From positions 4,459,001 through 4,523,000 of the forward strand of contig NZ_CP036132.1 of assembly GCF_018742245.1 (NCBI RefSeq): 64,000 bases of DNA. The letters run 5' to 3'. Both the position numbers and the translations under genes were made by a program. Each line of letters begins with the position of its first letter. Position 1 is the first letter of the stretch. Positions 1 to 7,306 of the stretch are shown in pieces. The notes beneath the pieces were generated by a model, which did no database searches, was not told where the DNA came from, and saw only the letters and a list, made by a program, of their open reading frames with translations. Origin of the DNA: Bacillus mycoides. GTDB taxonomy: Bacteria; Bacillota; Bacilli; Bacillales; Bacillaceae_G.

Positions 1-2
1 TC

Positions 3-488
3 GAGTTTGCTAATATTGCAAATGCCTTTGCATCTGGTACGGGAGAATTTGTACAGCTCTTTGAACCGACTGCAAGTATACTTGAAAAAGAAGGAAAAGG
101 TTATATCGTCGCGTCTTTCGGAGCTGAATCTGGTACTGTCCCTTATACAACGTTTATGGCAAAAGAAAGTTTCTTAAAGAAAGATAAAGCTGCTGCAGAA
201 AAATTCACTCGCGCACTATATAAAGCGCAGCAATGGGTTGATACCCATAGTCCCGAAGAGATTGCTAATGCTGTTTCACCACTATTTAAAGACACTTCAA
301 AAGACATTTCAGTGAAAGTAATTGAGCGCTACAAAAAACAACATTCTTATGCGACAAATCCATTATTAGATGATGCAGAATGGAAACAGCTCCAAACGAT
401 TATGAAAGAATCTGGTGAATTACAAAAAGAAGTTCCACATGAAGCGCTCGTCAATACAAAAATTGCCGAAAGCGTTATTAAGAAATAG
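3..488 (+). CDS. ytlA: ABC transporter substrate-binding protein, 3' part (YtlA-like)
   Basis: The reading frame is open from base 3, so the gene starts before the window and only the last 161 residues are present. The segment with FASGTGEF, FEPTAS and SGTVPYTTFMAK resembles the second lobe of NMT1/THI5-like and SsuA-type periplasmic binding proteins, which capture sulfonates, nitrate or thiamine precursors outside the cell. The ATPase gene begins 11 bases later and the permease follows, so the three form one importer operon. The name ytlA rests on the shared order with the B. subtilis ytlA-ytlC-ytlD and ytkD region. The substrate cannot be told from the sequence. Confidence 0.85.
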   Translation, partial: EFANIANAFASGTGEFVQLFEPTASILEKEGKGYIVASFGAESGTVPYTTFMAKESFLKKDKAAAEKFTRALYKAQQWVDTHSPEEIANAVSPLFKDTSKDISVKVIERYKKQHSYATNPLLDDAEWKQLQTIMKESGELQKEVPHEALVNTKIAESVIKK

Positions 489-499
489 AGGCGAAGTGT

Positions 500-1264
500 A
501 TGAGCTTTTTACAAATACGTAACGTTTCTCACTGCTTTTTTGCAAAAGAACATGCCAAACTTATTCTTGAAGATATGAGTTTGCACGTAGAAGAAGGTGA
601 ATTCATTTCAATCCTTGGCCCAAGTGGTTGCGGAAAAACAACGCTCCTCTCCATCATCGCAGGGCTACTTGATCCAATTGAAGGTATCATATTTTTAGAT
701 GGTGAACCGATTACAACTAAGACCCCATCTATGGGCTATATGCTCCAGCAGGATTACTTGTTTCCGTGGAAAACGATTGAAGAAAATATTATGCTCGGAC
801 TTCATATTCGAAAGATTTATGATGAAAATACGAAAGAACATACATTAAAGCTCTTACAACAAGTCGGCCTATATGATATAGAACAGCAATACCCACGTGA
901 ACTATCCGGCGGTATGCGCCAACGTGCTGCCCTCGTTCGAACATTAGCGACCGATCCAAAAATTTTATTGCTAGATGAACCATTTTCCGCACTTGATTAT
1001 CAAACAAAATTAAAACTAGAAGATCTCGTCTTCACATTACTACGTAACTATAAGAAAACATCCCTACTTGTGACACATGATATTGAAGAAGCAATTGCGA
1101 TGAGTGATCGTATTTATTTGCTGCAGGCGAACCCTGGAAAAATTGCAAAAACGTTCATCGTCCCAGAAAGTATCCGTTCCTTATCGCCATTAGAAGCACG
1201 CCACCACGATGACTTCCCATCCCTCTTCCAAGAAATATGGAAGGAGTTGGAACGACTTGGATAA
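500..1264 (+). CDS. ytlC: ABC transporter ATP-binding protein (YtlC-like)
   Basis: A complete nucleotide-binding subunit of 254 residues. Walker A is GPSGCGKTT at about residues 40-48, the signature is LSGGM at about 135-139, Walker B is ILLLDEP at about 155-161, and the switch histidine lies in THDIEE near 192. The family is the SsuB/TauB/ThiZ group, which powers uptake through a paired permease at the inner face of the membrane. The start ATG follows GAGGCG. The 3' end overlaps the start of the permease gene, so translation is probably coupled. It belongs with the upstream binding protein and downstream permease as one importer. Confidence 0.93.
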   Translation: MSFLQIRNVSHCFFAKEHAKLILEDMSLHVEEGEFISILGPSGCGKTTLLSIIAGLLDPIEGIIFLDGEPITTKTPSMGYMLQQDYLFPWKTIEENIMLGLHIRKIYDENTKEHTLKLLQQVGLYDIEQQYPRELSGGMRQRAALVRTLATDPKILLLDEPFSALDYQTKLKLEDLVFTLLRNYKKTSLLVTHDIEEAIAMSDRIYLLQANPGKIAKTFIVPESIRSLSPLEARHHDDFPSLFQEIWKELERLG

Positions 1265-2063
1265 TATAAAACAACTACATGAGCAGTTTCGAAAAAAAGA
1301 AAGACAACATGCATGGTTAGCTCGCTCTTTACAACTTGTACTTCTTGTTCTTTTCTTTGCACTATGGGAAATAGCTAGTAAAAAGGAATGGATTGATCCT
1401 TTACTCTTTAGCTCTCCTTCAAGTATTTGGGATCTCTTTTTAATGAAATGGATTGACGGTTCCCTTTGGATTCACATATGGACGACATTACTTGAAACAG
1501 GAGTAGGCTTCATTCTCGGAACAGTACTCGGAGCTATTATCGCCACTTTCCTTTGGTGGATGCCACTTTTGGCCCGCGTACTTGATCCTTATCTCGTCGT
1601 CCTAAATGCAATGCCAAAAGTTGCACTCGGTCCAATCATCATTGTTATTTTCGGTCCAAACATTTCATCTTCTATCGCAATGGGAGTAATCATTTCAATC
1701 ATCATTACTATTCTCGTTATTTACAGCGCATTTCAAGAAGTCGATTCCAACTATATTAAGGTCATGGACACATTTGGCGCAAATAAATGGCAATGCTATA
1801 AGCACGTTATTCTCCCTTCATCTTTCCCTGCAATTATTTCAACGTTAAAAGTGAATGTTGGCTTATCATGGGTCGGTGTTATTTTCGGGGAACTCCTCGT
1901 TTCTAAACAAGGACTTGGCTATTTAATTAGCTACGGATTCCAAGTCTTTAACTTCACACTCGTCTTACTCAGTGTATTGCTCACTTGCGTCCTCGCAACT
2001 CTTATGTATGTATTTGTCGAGGCATTTGAAAAACTCCTTATTGGAAAACGAAAAAAAAGCTGA
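1257..2063 (+). CDS. ytlD: ABC transporter permease (YtlD-like)
   Basis: The membrane subunit of the same importer, with about six hydrophobic segments. The EAA-type loop lies near [27 protein letters not shown] (given here only as an approximate region, residues 160-190). I chose the TTG at 1257 as start because AAGGAG lies at 1241-1246 with suitable spacing. An ATG at 1209 in the same frame has no ribosome binding site and would overlap the ATPase gene by 56 bases. Members of this family (SsuC/TauC) form the channel for sulfonate, nitrate or pyrimidine-precursor import. A strong hairpin follows the stop codon. Confidence 0.9.
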   Translation: MDNIKQLHEQFRKKERQHAWLARSLQLVLLVLFFALWEIASKKEWIDPLLFSSPSSIWDLFLMKWIDGSLWIHIWTTLLETGVGFILGTVLGAIIATFLWWMPLLARVLDPYLVVLNAMPKVALGPIIIVIFGPNISSSIAMGVIISIIITILVIYSAFQEVDSNYIKVMDTFGANKWQCYKHVILPSSFPAIISTLKVNVGLSWVGVIFGELLVSKQGLGYLISYGFQVFNFTLVLLSVLLTCVLATLMYVFVEAFEKLLIGKRKKS

Positions 2064-2095
2064 CTTAGAGCGATACGCTAGAGTCAGCTTCTTTC
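2057..2095. terminator. Bidirectional terminator after ytlD
   Basis: The arms AAGCTGAC and GTCAGCTT enclose an inner AGCG/CGCT stem, with A-runs on one side and a T-rich tail on the other. It separates two convergent genes. Confidence 0.75.
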
Positions 2096-2097
2096 CG

Positions 2098-2325
2098 TTA
2101 CCTTTTGTCACACATTTTAGAATTATCTGTAACATTCCCGTTAGCAACCGTAACTGTATGGAAACAATCTTTCACACGCACCGTAACGACATTATCTTTT
2201 CGATCAATAATATGATAATCATTAAACTCTTTATTTAATGCACTACGAATTTGCTCCCCTTCAAAAATCGGAAAACCGTGAGACATTACCCAAATGAGAC
2301 CAGCAACAGCAAGAATCGTTTTCAT
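2098..2325 (-). CDS. Small exported or membrane-anchored protein, unknown function
   Basis: A protein of 75 residues starting MKTILAVAGLIWVMSHG, with one hydrophobic N-terminal segment that could be a signal peptide or anchor. A short mixed-charge domain follows, with two cysteines near the C-terminus (VKDCFH and SKMCDKR). An ATG three codons upstream lies only two bases from GAGGAGG, so the second ATG at 2325 is preferred. I do not recognise the family. The gene stands alone between two terminators. Confidence 0.55.
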   Translation of the reverse strand: MKTILAVAGLIWVMSHGFPIFEGEQIRSALNKEFNDYHIIDRKDNVVTVRVKDCFHTVTVANGNVTDNSKMCDKR

Positions 2326-2481
2326 ACGTTTCATTACCTCCTCGAGAGTAAACTTATAGCCCCTATACTATGCGCATTATAATTGTGTCTAATTTGTGAC
2401 GTTTTTATACTAATTCTATTTTAATGATTCAGTTCCTTCTTCTTTTTTAAAAAAAGACAGAATTTTCAATTTTATTAACAT

Positions 2482-2518
2482 AAAAAAACGCAAAGAACAG
2501 AACGTCCTCGCGTTTTCA
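2482..2518 (-). terminator. Terminator of the HExxH lipoprotein gene
   Basis: Read on the minus strand, an imperfect stem with outer arms AAAACGC and GCGTTTT is followed by a run of six T. It lies about 50 bases after the stop codon of the lipoprotein gene. Confidence 0.55.
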
Positions 2519-2568
2519 TTTAATTGATCAAAAATTTATTGACTTACCAACAAATAATTACCACTAAA

Positions 2569-3681
2569 CTATGACTGCTCTATATCCCTTGAAATATCAT
2601 ATAATCCAGCTAACACTTCCGCTCTCATTTTTACAAGCTCGGGGAATTGATAGAAAAAGGAAATTTTTTTATATTTTAATTCTGTTCCTTCTTTCACCTT
2701 TTTTGAATCTTGTAAAATAAACGCTGTAAATGTATCCGCAATATCCTCTGCTACATTTGTCGTCCCATACAGTGAAACAAACTCACCATGTTTTTCCTTA
2801 AAAAATTCAATTTGAGCTTCTTCGCTTTCTTCCACTTTCTTTTCTGTCCACTCCTGATCAATTGGTTTCCAGAACAAATTATAAAATTGATTTATATAAG
2901 AGCTCTCCTTCGCACATCCTTCTTGTAAGAAAAGAGATTTACATTTATTTTGGTATGATGAAATATCTTTATCTTCTTCAAAAGCCTTTAAGTACTTTTC
3001 ATTTACTGGTATTTGTTTATGTCCCAGTGTCAATACGTGAGCCGTCTCATGTATTAATGTTTTCATCACTTGATCGATATTTACTGCTGAATCAAGCGTA
3101 TCTAAACTAATGGTCCACTCTTTCGGATACTCCATACTCGGCATAACGTGGGCGACAATTCCGTCGTAACCATCTGTTACCATGTCAAACTCTTTTATGT
3201 CAGTGCGATACTTAGCTGGAATAAGCGTGCTATACATCTCCCATAACGATTCATGATAATCCCTATCTTGACGTTGCTTTAATACTTCTTCTTTCGCGTC
3301 CTTATCATCCGCAAAAGCCTTATTCAATCGTTTGCGATCTAGTTTATCGAAATAAGGATCTACAATTTCATCACCATCAATATAATACGAAGCTAAAAAG
3401 AAATAATTTTCATCATCCTCTTTTTTCATTTCTGCTTCTTTCATATCGTTACTTGAATGTCCTTCTAAATCATAATCCTCTAGTACTTCAAGTTCTGAAA
3501 GTCCATCTATCTTTTTATATACTTTTTGAAGCGTCTTATCACCTATTTGTGTGCATTCTTCTGTCGTTTCGCACACATCTTTTTTCTCTCTTTTCGAAGT
3601 TTTTTCCGCCATATCACATCCAGCTACTAAGCCAATCGAAAGTATAAAACAAACTAATTTCCCACCATACAGTTCTTTCAT
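2569..3681 (-). CDS. Lipoprotein with metzincin-like HExxH motif
   Basis: A protein of 370 residues. The N-terminus MKELYGGKLVCFILSIGLVAGC ends in a lipobox (VAGC, Cys22), so the protein should be a lipoprotein on the outer face of the membrane. A charged, Lys/Glu-rich segment follows. The motif HETAHVLTLGH at about residues 190-200 has the HExxHxxxxxH spacing of zinc metallopeptidases, although glycine sits at position 10 of the motif rather than 8 as in classical metzincins. The start has GGAGGT five bases upstream. Two Fur-box-like sequences lie in the gap shared with the divergent HAD gene. The protease activity is inferred from the motif only; I do not recognise a named family. Confidence 0.75.
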   Translation of the reverse strand: MKELYGGKLVCFILSIGLVAGCDMAEKTSKREKKDVCETTEECTQIGDKTLQKVYKKIDGLSELEVLEDYDLEGHSSNDMKEAEMKKEDDENYFFLASYYIDGDEIVDPYFDKLDRKRLNKAFADDKDAKEEVLKQRQDRDYHESLWEMYSTLIPAKYRTDIKEFDMVTDGYDGIVAHVMPSMEYPKEWTISLDTLDSAVNIDQVMKTLIHETAHVLTLGHKQIPVNEKYLKAFEEDKDISSYQNKCKSLFLQEGCAKESSYINQFYNLFWKPIDQEWTEKKVEESEEAQIEFFKEKHGEFVSLYGTTNVAEDIADTFTAFILQDSKKVKEGTELKYKKISFFYQFPELVKMRAEVLAGLYDISRDIEQS

Positions 3682-3713
3682 TTGAACCTCCGTCGTTACA
3701 GTCTACAAAAATA

Positions 3714-3753
3714 TGATAATCATTTTTTCACAAATATGCGATAATTATTTATA
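3714..3753. promoter_or_regulatory. Two Fur-box-like sites between divergent genes
   Basis: TGATAATCATTTTTT at 3714-3728 and CGATAATTATTTATA at 3739-3753 resemble half or three-quarter matches to the Fur 7-1-7 consensus TGATAATnATTATCA. They lie between the lipoprotein gene (minus) and the HAD gene (plus). The left half of the first site is perfect and the right half is weak. The better box upstream of feoA in this window serves as an internal comparison. Confidence 0.4.
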
Positions 3754-3774
3754 AAAACTTTGAGGAGGTTACAT

Positions 3775-4449
3775 ATGATTCATGCGGTGTTATTTGATTT
3801 GGACGGGACACTATTAGATCGTCGTCAATCTTTAGTACGATTTATTCACGACCAATACAATCGCTTTTCTCTTCATTTTATAAACATAGAACACGCCGAG
3901 TATTGCTCTCGTTTTCTTGAACTCGATAATAATGGATATACGTGGAAAGATAAAGTATACGATTCTCTTCTTTCTGAATACGGCATTACCACTTTAACAT
4001 CAGAACAACTGCTGCATGACTACATTACAAACTTTCAACATCACTGCATTCCCTTCCCAAACATGCATGAATTACTTCAACAACTAACGCAGCAAAACAT
4101 TAAAATCGGTATTATTACAAACGGCTTTACTGATTTTCAAATGAACAACCTTCGCGCCTTAAACATACATACGTATACAAATACAGTTCTCGTTTCAGAA
4201 GCAGAAGGAATTAAAAAACCACATCCCGAGATTTTCAAACGAGCCTTGCATAAACTAAATGTTAAAGCAGAAGAATGTCTTTACGTTGGAGATCATCCAG
4301 AAAACGATGTGCTTGGTTCTGAACAAGTAGGGATTCTTGGCGTTTGGAAGAGAGATTTATTTTGGGGTGACTTTGAACATTCACGTGTGGTGGATGATTT
4401 GTTGGAGGTTCTTTCGTTTTTAGAGCTGAAGGTAAAAACAATACAATAG
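3775..4449 (+). CDS. HAD-superfamily hydrolase
   Basis: A cytoplasmic phosphatase-type protein of 224 residues. It has all four HAD motifs: DLDGT near residue 8 (two catalytic Asp), ITNG near 120, the lysine in KKPHPEIF near 150, and GDHPENDVLG near 174. A helical cap follows motif I, as in the YjjG/Gph group of phosphatases. The ATG at 3775 is preceded by GAGGAGG at good spacing, so a TTG at 3760 in the same frame is not used. The substrate is not predictable. Fur-like boxes lie upstream. Confidence 0.88.
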   Translation: MIHAVLFDLDGTLLDRRQSLVRFIHDQYNRFSLHFINIEHAEYCSRFLELDNNGYTWKDKVYDSLLSEYGITTLTSEQLLHDYITNFQHHCIPFPNMHELLQQLTQQNIKIGIITNGFTDFQMNNLRALNIHTYTNTVLVSEAEGIKKPHPEIFKRALHKLNVKAEECLYVGDHPENDVLGSEQVGILGVWKRDLFWGDFEHSRVVDDLLEVLSFLELKVKTIQ

Positions 4450-4458
4450 TAAATAAAT

Positions 4459-4581
4459 TATATCAGCGATTTTTCGAATATATCGACCGCAACTCAAAAT
4501 ATATCAGCGATTTTTGAAATATATCGACCGCAACTCAAAATATATCGGCGATTTTTGAAATATATCGATTTACCGACAAAA
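4459..4581 (+). repeat. Three tandem 41-bp units
   Basis: Units start at 4459, 4500 and 4541. Units 1 and 2 differ at only two positions; unit 3 keeps the first 28 bases and then diverges into a GATTTACCGAC tail. Each unit carries TATATCAGCGATTTTT and a second TATATCGA. A single inverted copy of the unit-3 form occurs 10 kb away at 14581-14623, so this is a dispersed repeat family as well as a tandem array. Confidence 0.85.
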
Positions 4582-4667
4582 AGTGACAATAGTAAGTGGA
4601 TACTTTCATTCCCAAATGCCTCCCTAAAAGTAAAAATATATTCACACCTTTTTTGGGTATTTAATCA

Positions 4668-4707
4668 AAAAAAGAAACCGGCCATTTTACTTCGTAAAAC
4701 AGCCGAT
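4668..4707 (-). terminator. Terminator of ytkD
   Basis: Read on the minus strand, a GC-containing stem (GAAATCGGC against GGCCGGTTTC, then GTTTTAC/GTAAAA) is followed by seven T. The stop codon of ytkD lies inside the hairpin. Confidence 0.75.
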
Positions 4708-5166
4708 TTCTTCTATATGTTTCATCGTACGCGCTAATACATCATCGCGCATAATAAAGCTAAATTTTCTATCAGTTTTAATATTATCAGGAATGTCTTT
4801 TAATAAAACAGACCCTTTCGTTTCTTCGTAATGCGTATGCTGCTCTACCGCACTAATTGTTGCAAAATAAATGTTTTTAATGATTATTTTGTCTTTTCCG
4901 GATACTTTGTATTGCCCTAAGTAAGTTAAATCAGAAACTATGCCGCCGGTTTCCTCATGAACTTCTCGAACTGCCGCTTCTTCCGGTGTTTCCCCGAGTT
5001 CTACTTTACCACCTGGAAATTCAAGACCACGGCGTAAATGATGCGTTAATAACCATTGATCCCCGTACCGGCATACAACCCAAACATGCTTTGGCTCAGG
5101 AGAAAATGGGTAACGTTCAAACGATAATTGTACAGTGTTGTGGTAATAATCTTTAAATTTGTACAT
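4687..5166 (-). CDS. ytkD: Nudix hydrolase YtkD (nucleoside triphosphatase / RNA 5'-pyrophosphohydrolase)
   Basis: A protein of 159 residues with a complete Nudix box at about residues 53-76 (GKVELGETPEEAA then REVHEETGG), which binds the metal and holds the catalytic glutamates. The length and the unusual N-terminus MYKFKDYYHNTVQLSFE match YtkD of Bacillus. YtkD hydrolyses 8-oxo-dGTP in nucleotide pool cleaning and can also act on RNA 5' ends. Its position near luxS agrees with the B. subtilis order. It is transcribed alone and ends in its own terminator. Confidence 0.85.
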   Translation of the reverse strand: MYKFKDYYHNTVQLSFERYPFSPEPKHVWVVCRYGDQWLLTHHLRRGLEFPGGKVELGETPEEAAVREVHEETGGIVSDLTYLGQYKVSGKDKIIIKNIYFATISAVEQHTHYEETKGSVLLKDIPDNIKTDRKFSFIMRDDVLARTMKHIEEIGCFTK

Positions 5167-5250
5167 GCCATTACTCCCCTATTGATGATTACAAGTTTTT
5201 CCTACCACAAATTGTAGCATATTCTCGCTTTTCTGCATAATATTATCCAA

Positions 5251-5568
5251 TTACAATCCATTGATTATTCCCATTTGCGCGACTAATTCTTTCGTTTCAT
5301 GATTCCCTAGATCATAAATCATTTTATATGCTTTTTGTAGTTGTTCATCATATCGATCATTATTCGAATCGTGATGATACTCAACGAATGGCACGTGGGA
5401 GCGTACATACGAACCTAAGTCCTCTTCATACGCTTGATCAAAATACTCTCTTAACTCCGTAATCTCTTCGTCATTTGCGTAAATTTCAAAATTATACGTA
5501 TCCGCCGTCTTCACTTGTGAAATTTGACCATTTCCAACTGATATATAATATGTTTTTTTATGCTCCAT
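5251..5568 (-). CDS. Conserved small cytoplasmic protein, unknown function
   Basis: A protein of 105 residues starting MEHKKTYYISVGNGQIS. It is soluble and acidic, with no signal or membrane segment. The ATG at 5568 is preceded by AAGGGTG at a spacing of about five, so the longer frame from 5613 is not needed. It lies between ytkD and ytzI and is divergent from ytzI. I do not recognise the domain and assign no role. Confidence 0.7.
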   Translation of the reverse strand: MEHKKTYYISVGNGQISQVKTADTYNFEIYANDEEITELREYFDQAYEEDLGSYVRSHVPFVEYHHDSNNDRYDEQLQKAYKMIYDLGNHETKELVAQMGIINGL

Positions 5569-5651
5569 GTAACACCCTTCTTTCATCCTTTTAATTTCTA
5601 TTGTTTTCATCAATTACAAAATTATGTAAAATAAAGAAAAGGAGGGATTTC

Positions 5652-5801
5652 ATGCTCAAAATATTAATTATCGGCATTATAATCGTACTGATCGTATTAG
5701 TACTCTCCGTTATGACGATCAATAAAGGTTACGCATATAAACATTCCGTTGATAAACCAGAAGATAATCCTTACTCGAAAGATAATAAGGAGAACTCATA
5801 G
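5652..5801 (+). CDS. ytzI: YtzI-like small membrane protein
   Basis: A protein of 49 residues with one N-terminal transmembrane segment (ILIIGIIIVLIVLVLSV) followed by INKGYAYKHSVD and a short polar tail. The INKGYAYKH segment resembles YtzI of Bacillus, which lies in the same neighbourhood in B. subtilis. The ATG at 5652 follows GGAGGG at 5641-5646. Its stop codon overlaps the region that carries the ribosome binding site for the next small membrane gene, so it probably leads the array. Function unknown. Confidence 0.75.
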   Translation: MLKILIIGIIIVLIVLVLSVMTINKGYAYKHSVDKPEDNPYSKDNKENS

Positions 5802-5802
5802 T

Positions 5803-5964
5803 ATACTTCGTATCGTAATCGCACTCACGGTGATAATTATGTCGGCAATTGGGCTCTATACAGATCAAAATAACTTTCTACCACTTTCACAATTTCTATT
5901 AGGGGTTTTAATGTTTCTCATCGCAATTGAGCAAATAAAAAAGACGGAGGATCCTTTATGTTAA
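5803..5964 (+). CDS. DUF3953-like small membrane protein, array copy 1, atypical start
   Basis: The translated frame ILRIVIALTVIIMSAIGLY onward aligns with the start of the four following paralogs (MLKxFRI), including a second hydrophobic helix and the AIEQIKK end of the core. A strong AAGGAG lies at 5787-5792, but the codon at the expected start position is ATA (5803-5805), not ATG. The only other in-frame start, a TTG at 5749, has no ribosome binding site and lies inside ytzI. The protein stops after the second helix, where copy 2 begins (7-base overlap). It may use ATA, or be a decayed copy. The DUF3953 name is from memory. Confidence 0.45.
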   Translation: MLRIVIALTVIIMSAIGLYTDQNNFLPLSQFLLGVLMFLIAIEQIKKTEDPLC

Positions 5965-6189
5965 AAGGATTTCGAATTACTTTTTCACTTATCGCTTTAT
6001 CTATAGCAATCTATAGTTTTATCAGCGGCAACAGAGACATTATGCCTTACATGTTTATTCCCTTAGGATTGATGGCTTTCACTATAGGTCTAGAAGAAAT
6101 AAAAAAACATAGAACAATCTAGTGGCACACTTGCTTTCATAACTGGCGCTGCTGCTTTATTACTTGGCTTCTCAGAAATATTCCGGTAA
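5958..6189 (+). pseudogene. DUF3953-like small membrane protein, array copy 2, frameshifted
   Basis: The open frame runs from the ATG at 5958 (after GGAGG) to a TAG at 6120-6122 and gives 54 residues, MLKGFRITFSLIALSIAIYS onward to EEIKKHRTI. From 6121, in another frame, the DNA encodes SGTLAFITGAAALLLGFSE and stops at 6189; this matches the third hydrophobic segment of copies 4 and 5. A one-base length change in or near the A7 run just before the stop would explain the break. The product is either a truncated two-helix protein or none. Confidence 0.7.
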
Positions 6190-6214
6190 ATAGTCTATTT
6201 AAAGGAGGTATACA

Positions 6215-6460
6215 ATGTTAACTGGATTACGGATTTTCCTCATATTTTTCACGCTTATCATACTCTCTCTTTGCACTTATTCTCTTATTACCGATAATTT
6301 CACCCTTCTCCCGTACATACAATTTACTCTCATTTGTTCCTTTATTCTTCTAGGAATTAATGAACTGAAATCCGGACGAAAATCAATGAGTATTCCGTAT
6401 TTTTTTGTTGCTAGTCTTATATTCTTAGTTTTAATATCGAACTACCTTCACTACATGTAA
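6215..6460 (+). CDS. DUF3953-like small membrane protein, array copy 3
   Basis: A protein of 81 residues, MLTGLRIFLIFF onward, with three hydrophobic segments. The second is followed by GINELKSGRK, the hallmark shared with the neighbouring copies. AAAGGAGG lies eight bases before the ATG. It is intact, unlike the copy before it. The whole protein is membrane with only short loops, so an enzymatic role is unlikely. No partner gene is evident. Confidence 0.75.
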   Translation: MLTGLRIFLIFFTLIILSLCTYSLITDNFTLLPYIQFTLICSFILLGINELKSGRKSMSIPYFFVASLIFLVLISNYLHYM

Positions 6461-6564
6461 AATGTAATTTTAATCACCTACTGACTATTACCTTTCACCA
6501 ATTTGGCTTTGTCGAACAGGTAATAAATTTGAGGATAATCTAAACAAAAAAGGTGGAGAATAGT

Positions 6565-6798
6565 ATGCTAAAAGTATTTCGTATTATATCCGCACTCATC
6601 GTCATCGCTCTCGCTCTATATGGAATGTTTAGAAACCCACTTGTTACGATGCCCTATATGCTTATTGCCTTATCTATTATGACTTTCATCATAAGTGCAG
6701 AGGAGAAACAGAAACAGAATAAAGTAAATAGTACACTCTCTTTCTTTTCTGGCGTCTTTACTTTAATTATTGTCATTCTTATTCTTGTCTCTCGATAA
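6565..6798 (+). CDS. DUF3953-like small membrane protein, array copy 4
   Basis: A protein of 77 residues starting MLKVFRIISALIVIALALYG, with three predicted transmembrane segments and the loop EEKQKQNK between the second and third. The ATG at 6565 has AAGGTGGAG upstream at normal spacing; a GTG at 6553 in the same frame is inside that ribosome binding site and is rejected. It is separated from copy 3 by about 100 bases, so it may have its own promoter. Function unknown. Confidence 0.75.
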   Translation: MLKVFRIISALIVIALALYGMFRNPLVTMPYMLIALSIMTFIISAEEKQKQNKVNSTLSFFSGVFTLIIVILILVSR

Positions 6799-6823
6799 TA
6801 ATACTTCTACTAAGGAGGATTTC

Positions 6824-7054
6824 ATGTTAAAAAACTTTCGAATTATAATAGCTACTATCGCTCTTATTCTCGCTCTACTTAACCTCTTTGCAAACTTCTC
6901 TATGCTTTTACCATTCGTATTTATCCTTTTAAGTATTATGTTTATCCTTTTTGGAATTGATGAAATAAAAGAGCGGCAAAAAACAAAAGCATTTGTTTAT
7001 TTTCTCGGTTCTGCCTTTATTTTATATGTTGGGGTGTCTAGTCTACTTTCATAA
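6824..7054 (+). CDS. DUF3953-like small membrane protein, array copy 5
   Basis: A protein of 76 residues starting MLKNFRIIIATIALILALLN, with three hydrophobic helices and GIDEIKERQK after the second. AAGGAGG lies seven bases before the ATG at 6824. It begins 25 bases after copy 4 stops and ends at a strong terminator, so copies 4 and 5 are probably cotranscribed. It closes the array. Confidence 0.75.
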   Translation: MLKNFRIIIATIALILALLNLFANFSMLLPFVFILLSIMFILFGIDEIKERQKTKAFVYFLGSAFILYVGVSSLLS

Positions 7055-7055
7055 A

Positions 7056-7086
7056 AAAAGAAGAGCATTCCTGCTCTTCTTTTTTA
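7056..7086 (+). terminator. Terminator of the small membrane protein array
   Basis: The perfect arms AAGAAGAGCA and TGCTCTTCTT with a TTCC loop are followed by a T-run. Confidence 0.85.
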
Positions 7087-7094
7087 AACGCATA

Positions 7095-7262
7095 TTAAAG
7101 TATTTCTCCATTAGTATTAATAACATCTTTATACCAGAAGAATGAGTTTTTCTTTTTACGCTCTAACGTTCCAGATCCGTCATCATGCTTATCAACATAA
7201 ATATAACCGTAGCGTTTAGACATCTCTCCTGTGGAAGCACTCACTAAATCAATACATCCCAT
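7095..7262 (-). pseudogene. Relic of a 6-phospho-beta-glucosidase (GH1), C-terminal end
   Basis: On the minus strand 55 codons read MGCIDLVSASTGEMSKRYGY, then IYVDKHDDGSGTLERKKKNS, then a FFWYKDVINTNGEIL end. This is the typical C-terminus of GH1 6-phospho-beta-glucosidases (GCIDLVSASTGEMSKRYGFIYVD...). The frame is uninterrupted to the stop, but everything upstream of about 400 residues is missing; the luxS terminator lies there. It is a remnant left by a deletion. No ribosome binding site precedes the internal ATG. Confidence 0.85.
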
Positions 7263-7275
7263 TTCTACAAAAGAA

Positions 7276-7300
7276 AAAACTGCCCTTTAACAGGCAGTTT
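7276..7300 (-). terminator. Terminator of luxS
   Basis: The perfect arms AAAACTGCC and GGCAGTTTT lie seven bases after the luxS stop codon on the minus strand and are followed by a T-run. Confidence 0.85.
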
Positions 7301-7306
7301 TCCTTT

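Noticed and set aside
2862..3110. 82-codon plus-strand frame within the HExxH lipoprotein gene
   Set aside because: Antisense shadow without start signals.
4459..4581. CRISPR array
   Set aside because: The units are directly abutting with no variable spacers and no cas genes are near.
4555..4737. 60-codon frame after the tandem repeats
   Set aside because: It starts in the repeat, has no ribosome binding site and overlaps the ytkD terminator and 3' end.
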